A stretch of DNA of 64,000 nucleotides from Adiantum capillus-veneris. Taxonomy: Eukaryota > Streptophyta > Polypodiopsida > Polypodiales > Pteridaceae. Shown piece by piece: positions 56,641-64,000 of the stretch. Positions within the stretch are counted from its first letter, which is position 1, and every line of letters starts with the position of its first letter. Both the position numbers and the translations under genes were made by a program. Location: positions 109,011,141-109,075,140 of the forward strand of contig CM043942.1 in NCBI GenBank assembly GCA_014529385.2, read 5' to 3'. The notes below the pieces were generated by a model. That model was given only the letters and a program-made list of their open reading frames with translations, did no database searches and had not been told where the DNA came from.

Positions 56641-57190
56641 ACAGGTCAGTGGATTTATGCATAGCCAAGGGTCTAAGCATTGGTAGGTTGTCAAGCATAT
56701 CTTTCACTACTTGAGTGGCACTTTACATCTTGGGTTGTTTTATACCAAGGGGAGATCATTGCCGCCAGATTTACATGCTTTTTTGGACTCAGATTGGGTT
56801 GGTGTTCATAAGAGGTTCTTGTTTCATGCTCAAGAAGCAACCTACTATGGCTACTTGCAGTTGTGAGACTGAGTACATGGAAGTCTTCACAACTACAGTT
56901 GGGTGTGTATGGCTTAGAAGCCTTATGGCTGATTTGGGTGTTGGACAGGACACTGCCAACACTATCTACATTGACAGTCAGAGTTCATCAACCCAATTTT
57001 TCATGCTCGCACAAAGCACATTGAGGTGCATTACCACTATGTCAGGGAGAGGCTCTCAGTATGAGAGATCAGCTTGGCTTATGTGCGAACACAAGAAAAC
57101 CTTGCGTATCTTTTCACAAAGGCATTGTCTCATGAGAAGTTCGAAGATTTCTGCAAAGCTTTGGGATTATTCCCCTTTGTGGATTGATCA
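56641..57190 (+). pseudogene. copia RNase H
   Basis: SKHW-TAG (56684-56686), LSGTLHLGLF, LDSDW, a deletion of about 40 bp near 56815, then KKQPTMATCSCETEYMEVF, DSQSS, HARTKHIEVHYHYV in a shifted frame, and a TFTKALSHEKFEDFCKALG-like end. The catalytic Ser-Cys-Glu site is kept. Confidence 0.85.
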
Positions 57191-57253
57191 CGTCCTCAAA
57201 GGGCATGGCACTTCCCTATACTCTATGTGCCAGCTCTCATTCATCGCATCACT

Positions 57254-57266
57254 CTTAGGGGGGATT
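57254..57266 (+). promoter_or_regulatory. copia polypurine tract
   Basis: TTAGGGGGGATT stands directly before TGTTACC, as at 12104. Confidence 0.8.
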
Positions 57267-57704
57267 TGTTACCATATACATGTGGTAGTGATGTGTGTGA
57301 ACATACTTAGGACCGTTGGGGCATTTTTTTCCCTCACTAGGAGGTTTTTTCCTTTGTACATTGTATTTACACCCATCACTCTAGGGCTATCTTATCTTTC
57401 TATTGCACACTAAGTAATACACTCTCTGTTGTGTGTCTTGAGCTTCACTAGGAGGTTTTTTCCCCCGTACATACGCCCATCACTCTAGGGCTATCTTATC
57501 TTTCCATTGCACACTAAGTAATACACTCTCTGTTGTGTGCCTTGAGCTTCACTAGGAGGTTTTTCCCCCTGTACATACGCCCATCACTCTAGGGCTATCT
57601 TATATTTCCATTGCACACTAAGTAATACACTCTCTGTTGTGTGCCTTGAGCTTCCTTTGTCTTCTTTAAGCTATGTGTTTTTTCCTACAACCCTAATTCC
57701 AACA
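57267..57704 (+). repeat. Expanded 3' LTR of the copia element
   Basis: TGTTACCATATACATGTGG to CTAATTCCAACA. The end matches the 3' LTR at 12117-12332. It is twice as long because of the internal tandem repeats. Confidence 0.9.
57335..57653. repeat. Three 104-111 bp tandem units inside the LTR
   Basis: Units start at 57335, 57446 and 57550 with CACTAGGAGGTTTTT and end with TTGAGCTT. Units 2 and 3 are closer to each other (GTACATACGCCC) than to unit 1 (GTACATTGTATTTACACCC). Confidence 0.92.
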
Positions 57705-57939
57705 TTGTTTGATAGTTGATCAATCTAACATTTGTGAGTGGTTTCTATATCCATGCGTTAGATGCAAAGGATTACCAAAGGAACAATTTATAGTGAAGAT
57801 ATAGTGTGCTAAACTGCTATGGCAAGAACAACGTCAAGGTGGACATGTACAATTGATGTATCTTCAAGATCACTCATTTTTTAGAAGTGCGGACAATTTA
57901 CATTCTTGCGAAAACTTTCCAGTAGGAATGCACACCTAG

Positions 57940-58141
57940 ATGGAGGAGATGAAGGGGAAGTTCAAGAGCACACAACACAAGCAACAATATTACCAAGTGT
58001 GCCAATACAAAGATTAGGCTTGGCCTAAAGTGATGGACATGTATACAAGGTGGAGGAAAAAACTCTTAACGGGGAAAAAACTCTTAACGAGGGAAACACT
58101 GACCCTGTCCACATGCATAACTACCATAATATGGTAACAAA
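57940..58141 (-). repeat. LTR of the minus-strand copia element
   Basis: The minus strand starts TGTTACCATA and contains CATCACTTTAGG, TTGTATTGGCACACT and TTGTGTGCTCTTGA, matching the LTR at 57267 in order. The far end is unclear. It resembles 62378-62572. Confidence 0.7.
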
Positions 58142-58155
58142 TCTCCTTGGGAGTG

Positions 58156-58640
58156 ATGTCGTGAACTTGATCTGACACTCATGTATAGGGAGGTGTCAAA
58201 CCCTATGTGATCATCGCACAAATGGGAGTAAGCCTAAGGCTTTCTGGAAAGCTCAAACTTCTCACGAGACAAAAGATCAATAGGGTTGTCTTGCATATGC
58301 ACATACCAAGATGTCGAGCCTCCTTTAAACCATACAACCCCTTCTTAAGCTTGAACACCTTGTTTTCTTGTGCTTTTTCAATAGAAGCACGATGCTACAA
58401 TGCATACACTTCTTTATGAAAATCACCATAAAAAATGCATTGTTTATGTCCAACTGATCCACACTCCAACGATTATGAGCTACCAATGCACAAAAGGTAC
58501 AAATGGTAGTCATAAAACAAGTGGGAGTAAAATTCTCATAAAATTCAATACTGTACCACACATGATCCACAAATTTTGCAATACACGTAGAAAATATAGA
58601 TGGGTCATATTGGCACTGCATGCTAAAATCCCATTTTGCA
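58156..58640 (-). pseudogene. copia RT/RNase H remnant (minus copy)
   Basis: 58560-58325 reads YENFTPTCFMTTICTFCALV, NRWSVDQLDINNAFF: the RT N-terminal half only. Then a jump to NPIDLLSREKFE, the RNase H end, near 58300-58230. Confidence 0.75.
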
Positions 58641-58759
58641 TCACAAACATTGTCTACCAAATCTGTTGGAAGAAGCCTCTGAATGATTGCGTTTGCCTCT
58701 TTCTTCCAAGCTCCTTTAGCCTTAAGCTTAGGATGTTGCTTTATAAGATGATCATTTAC

Positions 58760-59507
58760 CCTCCAGCAATGAAGTTTTATCTTCTTCTTGTCTTTATCAC
58801 TAGATTTTTGAGACCTATTCATGTTTGAAGAAGCAACAACTACAAGGGGAATCCTACTACTTGTAAAAGCATTGAAAGTGGCAACAACAACATTCTACTT
58901 TTGATTGCAACCACCTATATTTTTTCAACAACATGCTGCGTCGATCTATTTTTCTTGGTTAGGCTTCTTGAAGCACAATAGAGACAAGACCATCAAAATT
59001 TACTGTCAAGTTTATTGTCTGTCACAAGCCTAGAAGTGGAGACAAAATTATGATAAGAATCTAGCAAGGTATCAAGAGATGTTGGCACAAGAGTACCGTC
59101 AGAAATGATCTCACCAATTACAATTACTGCTCTTTGAGATCTACATTCATATCATGCTCCTCGTGCATAACCTTGGACTTTAGATCCTTACATGGGTAAC
59201 CAAATTTTTGTAAAATTTGTACCTACATACAAAGAAGTGAGCTCAATCAATGCATGAGCATGTGCATCCCTAGCATCCCAACATGCGTACTCAATAGTAG
59301 GCAAAACAACTCTAGCAACAGAAGTGCTAGAACTTGCATCATTATCCACAAAACCTCGTCTTACATGATAACCTTGCAGAATGTTCCAAAACACCCTTTG
59401 CAACAATTGTGGAAAATTTGCATCATGTATGCCCAAAGTAGGCAGTTGTCCCCATCTATTTTGTCCTTTGTAGATAGCATGCAAACAACAACATTGTTGT
59501 CAGCCAT
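58760..59507 (-). pseudogene. copia Gag (minus copy)
   Basis: The ATG near 59507 gives MADNNVVVCMLSTKDKIDG and DNCLLWAYMM, then in a shifted frame LPTIEYACWDARDAHAHALIEL. Pieces like KDLKSKVMHEEHDM and LDSYHNFVSTSRLVTDNK follow to the knuckle remnant HCWRVNDHLIKQHPKLKAK near 58790-58735, where two Cys are lost. Confidence 0.8.
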
Positions 59508-59789
59508 GGTCGATGAATGCATGTGATGCAGGAATCGCCTATATCAAAGAAAAATTGCACAAAATTAATCTATGCTATAAAATAGCATAATCCACAGTAG
59601 ACTATAAAGTAAATTTTTTTTAAAAATTTACCAATGTTAAGAAAACTTGCACAAAAGGAAAAAATTACATGTGCAATACTGCCAGTAGTGGAAACGAAAG
59701 TCAAAATAAGCTTTGAAGCTTTTTTCACCCTACTTACATTCTCCAAAAAATGCCTCAATCAAAGAACATGAGACATAAAGTTGCTTGTG

Positions 59790-60230
59790 ATGTATTAGTG
59801 CAAAACATGTAAGGATTGTCAAAGAGCTTATGACAGGAGGCTCATTTATGGGCCACAAGCTCTCATATTTTCTTATGGACCATTTGAGAATTTAAGAATA
59901 TATGCCATTGGACCCCTACCTTGTGCCCAATCAACTAGTAATAATACATCATCCTAGGAGTTAACTACACGACTAAGTGGGCCAAAGCAATAGCAACCAC
60001 TCAAAGAGGGGGCAATGAAGAGGTATGCGTGTTCCTCATTATGACAACCACTTTGATACTAGGAAGGATAAGAAGTTCATCCTTATATGGGAATGTCCAT
60101 TTGTCATTAGACAATAGTAGCTATAGGCTACAAGTTTAGGCGGGAGGCTGCGCAAGACTAGAGTTGATTAATGGAGCTTGAAGCCTTATTTCCATATGTA
60201 TGATTCAAGGATAATGGTTTACCAAACAAA
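59790..60230 (+). pseudogene. gypsy integrase remnant
   Basis: CKTCKDCQRAYD (zinc CxxC region), PQALIFSYGPFENLRIYAIGPLP (pattern PFE-W-IDF-GP; first catalytic Asp lost), TKWAKAIA-like sequence and later CPFVIRQ, GGRLRKTRVD, SLKPYF, the integrase end. Many stops. It is not close to the chromoviruses here. Confidence 0.5.
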
Positions 60231-60382
60231 AAAGAAGGAGAGAAGAAATTCTCCTTTATCCATCAACAAAAGGACCCAAAAAAGGTTGGGCTAGAGGTAT
60301 GAATAACTCTAGCTTTGGGGGAGGGCTAACCAGGTTAGGTTTTTCAAAAATTTGCACCCTCCCACCCTCATGTCTAGGAAGT

Positions 60383-60406
60383 CCCCCCCCCCCCCCCCCC
60401 CCCCCC
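60383..60406. repeat. Poly-C tract (24)
   Basis: A pure C run in intergenic DNA, 80 bp before a long (CT)n. Confidence 0.9.
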
Positions 60407-60484
60407 AATTGGGTCATATCTCCCCCCAATGGATACCCTCCCCCTCCTATCTAGGCATGCCATCAAGTGTCGGGCCCCTCCTTA

Positions 60485-60551
<67 letters not shown>

Positions 60552-61282
60552 TGTGCATTGTACCTAGGTGAGCCCACACCTACTCTCACATGCTCCCATG
60601 GTGGCTTTTGATGAGCTCTCTCCTTCTTGCATGACAACAAGCTATAGCATGAGCCCTTCTTCCTCTCCATTAAGCAAGGCTTGTGCCCTAAATATACATA
60701 CCCCCTCTCACACTCCCTCTCATGACCCACTCTCCTCTCCCACTCTCTCTATCATCGTCTCTCACTCTCTCTTACTCCATCTCACCACATGCCTCGCCAC
60801 TCCCTCTCCCTCCCTCTCTCTCTGACATACAAGAGGCACTCTCTCTACTACTACTATTACTACTACTACTACCACACACACACACACATGCTCTCTTGAT
60901 ACACTAACAATGACAAATACACCCAGAGTCAAATCCTCTCCAAAAATACATACACACACGTATTTACATGTGCATACAATCCATCATGCTTAAATCCTTG
61001 CTTTCATCAGGCATATACACTCCCTTCCTTATATACGCATGCACTCGGGACGAGGCGAGAGGGGGTCACTATATGTAAAACCTATATATCGCGTGCATTT
61101 AGGGACTATTTATAAAACCTCTTAGCTGTGAATTTTTTACCAGTAAAAGAGACCCTTTTCTTATTCAATCTCTTTTTCAAGATCATTTTTTCAACACCCT
61201 TCTGTAAGTGAAAATGTGAGAAAATATAGAATAAAATAATCCCTGATGTTGAACCCATGTGATATCTTTTTATTGTAGTGAA

Positions 61283-61309
61283 CCCCCCCCCCCCCCCCCC
61301 CCCCCCCCC
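61283..61309. repeat. Poly-C tract (27)
   Basis: A pure C run, the longest homopolymer in the window. Confidence 0.9.
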
Positions 61310-62377
61310 AAGTGCATGAGTAAATGCACACACAATTACACTCACAATTGCACACATGAGCAGATAAAAAGGAAGCAAAAATACTTACATACATGCCTGT
61401 AGACACATATATACTCTCATAAAATACCTATACACATGCCTATAGACACATATACACTCTCATAAAGAAACATCACACCAAATTACGTTCGAAAGAAAAA
61501 TACAAGAATCCCTAGAATGTCGTAAAGCAGCTTGAATCACCCGACGATTGTACCACGAATGCTCAACAACTCTCCAATGGAAAAGATATGCCTAAAATAT
61601 CCTTGAGGGACATGGATTGATTATGATGGACATTCATGGGTTCCACACACTACCAATTAGCTAGCAAGTGGATGATTCATATTTGCTACATCATAATCAT
61701 TGTAAAAATAAACTACATACTAAATAAGTGAAGAACCCTAGCTTCAAGCATGGTAATTATGAGTGTCAGCCAACCAAATAACCAAATGACTACCCTATCT
61801 TCACCATTTCTACATATACATCTTTGTCGCACATTGGGCCATGCTGGCCAGACTAAGGAATCTAGCCCATGCATGTACCATGAATTTTCTGTATGGGTAA
61901 GCATGACCTACCCACTTTGAATATGATAGGCATGCTTTGTACTAATCATAACCTGATTTCCTCTCCACTCCTATAAAAGGAGGCCATTGGAACACACTAT
62001 GGGTAGATGAAAAGTGACATAAGTGCACAAAACTCACCATGATATGCATTGGGCTATGAGAGGCGAGTTTGGGCACTTGGGTGACATGCTAGAATTCAAT
62101 GGGCAATGAGAAATGAATGTAAGAGAAGAAGGATAAGGCAATTAGCACTCATTAGAAACCACACCTTTGATGAGTTTGAAGCATGATAGCACCTTGGTGA
62201 AATAATCATCATTGCTTCTCTACCCATCTCTTGAGAAACTTGCCATGCATTAGATGGAAAGCACAACATTATAGCCACTTCACTCTCATCTTCCTCGCCA
62301 CTATGATGTGTCCCTGACCATTCTATGAATATAATTCCGTAGAGTTTATCTATGTTTGCACTCTCTTGAGTTCTCAC

Positions 62378-62572
62378 TGTTGGAAATACAACTACATGAA
62401 TGCATTAGAAAAGGAAAAGATGAAGGAGAAGTTCAAGAGCACACAACATAGGAAGTATTATTACTTAGTTCACCAATACAAAGATAAAGTGTTCCCTAGA
62501 GTGATTGTTGTATATGAAAGTGGTCTCAGGGAGGTCACCTATAATCTATGTACCTCTCACGTGGGTTCAACA
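62378..62572 (-). repeat. copia LTR, minus strand, possibly solo
   Basis: Minus strand TGTTGAACCC to TTTCCAACA (195 bp), with AACAATCACTCTAGGG, TTGTATTGGTGAACTAAGTA and TTGTGTGCTCTTGAAC in LTR order. Flanks CTCAC and GAAGG do not match. It may be the 3' LTR of the element fragment to its right, with the polypurine tract lost. Confidence 0.65.
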
Positions 62573-62790
62573 GAAGGATATTTTTAATTTCAAATATTGT
62601 CACATGTTTACTTTACAGAGTGGTGTCATTTAAGGAACTTAAATTTTTTTAATAGATTATATAAAAAAAGGGTGCACTATAATCATGAAAAAGTAATAAA
62701 TAAGGGATTTTAATAATACCCCTTGATGAATGCACATGATATAATAGTTTTACATAATGTGAAGCCCTCAAGCAAGAAGGGGTTGTGTGT

Positions 62791-62812
62791 GGGGGGGGGG
62801 GGGGGGGGGGGG
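62791..62812. repeat. Poly-G tract (22)
   Basis: GGTTGTGTGT followed by 22 G, just beyond the last recognisable codons of the minus-strand copia RT. Confidence 0.9.
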
Positions 62813-62814
62813 TT

Positions 62815-63991
62815 GGTAACCTTATAAAGAGGGATAGTCTATTGATAAACTGTGACATCAAAGTAATATCAAAAATCATGAAGACTAAGCCTCAAACTTG
62901 TCTCCATAGAGTAGCAATAGGCTTGAATCAATCAACTTAAATTGTATGCCCAACTCAAGATGCAAAAGCCCCAGATTAGACATCTCAAATTAGCAATATG
63001 TCCCTCATTTGGTCCAATGAGTAACATGTTATCCGCATAGAGCACAATGATCAGAATTAAATCATATCCACATGCTTGACATACAAAGTGCACTTAGTTG
63101 GACTCCTGGGGGATTCCCTTCCAAAAATACTTGTAGCACATGTGTTCAAGAGGTATTTGGTAAATCCCTCTACACACACACACATCACCATGAATAAATG
63201 ACGCCCCTTCTTCTTCAAAAAATTGTGACTTTTTTCAGACTTCCATTGTTTAACCCCTCTTCTATATGTAATATTGTAACTCTTTGAGATTAAAAAAACC
63301 CCTCTGCGTGAACTCATGTGCTACACTTACACATTTTTAGTGTGGGCTCACCTACGGTTGGACTATTCTAAAAACCATTTTCAAAATGAATCTTTTCATA
63401 CCAAGCACATGGATCTTGCATCACAACCATACAATGCCTTTTTAAGCTTGCACACCTCATTTTCTTGCCTTTGTTGAACAAAACCATGAGCATGTGATAG
63501 ATATACTTCCTCATGTAAATCACCATTCAAAAACAAGTCTTTATGTCCAAATGATGTAAATTCCAACCATTATGAGTTTCCATTGCACAAATTCTATGAA
63601 TGGTAGTCATATGACAATTGGGAGAAAAAGTTTAAAACAAACCAATGCCCTACTAAGCATACCCTTTTTGCCACAAGTCTAGCCTTATAGCATTCAACAC
63701 TACCATCAGGCTTCATAGTATCAATGGCCTTTTGGCCAAGAGGCTAGCCACACAAAGATCTGTGCCATTCTTCACAATATCATCATACTTAAGTTGCTTT
63801 ACAACCAACCAAAATTTTGAATTTTGTGCTTCACTAAATGATAGAGGCTCTGCCTTATCATACGTACTAAACCTAGCCAAAATGTAACAATTTGATGCAC
63901 AAGAGGCATGTTGAAAACCTAAACAAGCATGACAAGATAAAGGTGCACGTGATTTACTATCATGCAAGGTTTGAACGAAACATCTTGGCAT
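62815..63991 (-). pseudogene. copia linker and reverse transcriptase (minus strand)
   Basis: Reading leftwards: MPRCFVQTLHDSKSRAPLS, EPLSFSEAQNSKFW, KPDGSVECYKARLVAK, LFLNGDLHEEVYLSHAHGF, KKALYG, the catalytic region IIVLYADNMLLIGPNE near 63045-63000 (YADN instead of YVDD), and YSMETSLRLSLHD near 62930-62880. The right edge continues past the window. Related to the copia copies at 9889 and 52490. Confidence 0.85.
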
Positions 63992-64000
63992 ATCTCTAGC

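Larger units (their letters stand above)
52490..57704 (+). mobile_element. Ty1/copia element, nearly full length, broken
   Basis: The 5' LTR (130 bp), PBS, Gag, protease-integrase, linker, RT, RNase H, polypurine tract and 3' LTR (438 bp) are all present in copia order. The LTRs differ in length because the 5' copy lost, and the 3' copy multiplied, an internal unit. Flanks TTACC and TTGTT do not match, so one end may be rearranged or recombined. Several in-frame TAG codons and frameshifts inactivate it. Confidence 0.92.
57940..59507 (-). mobile_element. Minus-strand copia deletion derivative
   Basis: Reading leftwards: Gag start, Gag body, zinc knuckle, a direct jump into RT, RNase H end, polypurine tract (58155-58142, CTCCCAAGGAGATT on the minus strand) and LTR (58141 to about 57940). 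It belongs to the family at 52490-57704. Protease, integrase and most of RT/RNase H are absent. Confidence 0.8.
60231..62377. other. Intergenic with simple repeats, no gene
   Basis: 24 C at 60383-60406, (CT)n 60488-60548, a TAC/CTA-rich stretch 60845-60873, an AC run near 60875, 27 C at 61283-61309, and a 43-bp tandem duplication from 61391 (ACATGCCTRTAGACACATAT). No domain recognised. Confidence 0.5.

Noticed and set aside
1-64000. CRISPR array, bacterial operon or phage-like system
   Set aside because: The introns, LTR elements and kinesin show nuclear plant DNA; direct repeats present are LTRs, minisatellites and local duplications without regular spacers.

Overview
The window is nuclear DNA of a land plant with a repeat-rich genome. 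The evidence is plant-type Ty1/copia and Ty3/gypsy (chromovirus) retrotransposons, many AG/CT and AC/GT microsatellites, and one 20-exon gene for an armadillo-repeat kinesin (ARK / KIN-U), a plant kinesin class. Large non-seed or seed-plant genomes both fit; the species cannot be named from the sequence alone. I recognised no rRNA, tRNA or CRISPR array.

Layout. 1-2985: a copia element reduced by internal deletions, with the start of its 3' LTR. 3008-9888: a scrambled chromovirus cluster: forward gag, then inverted RT-protease-gag, then a second inverted RT-protease, then forward integrase-chromodomain-PPT-LTR. 9889-12332: 3' half of a copia element with its 3' LTR. 12333-15250: a heavily decayed chromovirus. 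15310-15610: a degenerate ACACAATGCA-type repeat. 16850-19199: a minus-strand gypsy gag-protease remnant. 19472-21512: a gene-less element with two LTRs and a near-perfect 5-bp target duplication. 22519-25800: a ~3.3 kb unit with inverted ends. 25800-32400: no recognisable gene. 32699-38337: a chromovirus with short LTRs, PBS and a perfect 5-bp target duplication, inserted into an older gag/ORF1-like reading frame. 39400-40006: an open frame of unknown status on the minus strand.

40860-50187 holds the only gene that looks intact and cellular, the kinesin. It has an N-terminal motor, a central coiled coil and C-terminal armadillo repeats. All 20 exons join in frame at GT-AG introns to give about 986 residues. 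A 2.9 kb fourth intron carries an apparently perfect 324-bp tandem duplication. A possible AATAAA signal lies about 290 bp after the stop.

52490-57704: a nearly full-length copia element with a shrunken 5' LTR and a 3' LTR expanded by tandem repeats. 57940-59507 and 62815-63991: minus-strand relatives of it. 59790-60230: a decayed gypsy integrase. The rest is microsatellite, poly-C/poly-G tract and unassigned DNA.

The retroelement genes are all broken (stops, frameshifts, deletions), and none looks autonomous. I did not find a clearly new gene system. The most notable signals are the inverted gag duplication, which could give hairpin RNA; in-frame TAG stops shared between copia copies; tandem-repeat growth inside an LTR; the LTR element carrying its own (CT)n; and the recent intronic duplication in the kinesin gene.
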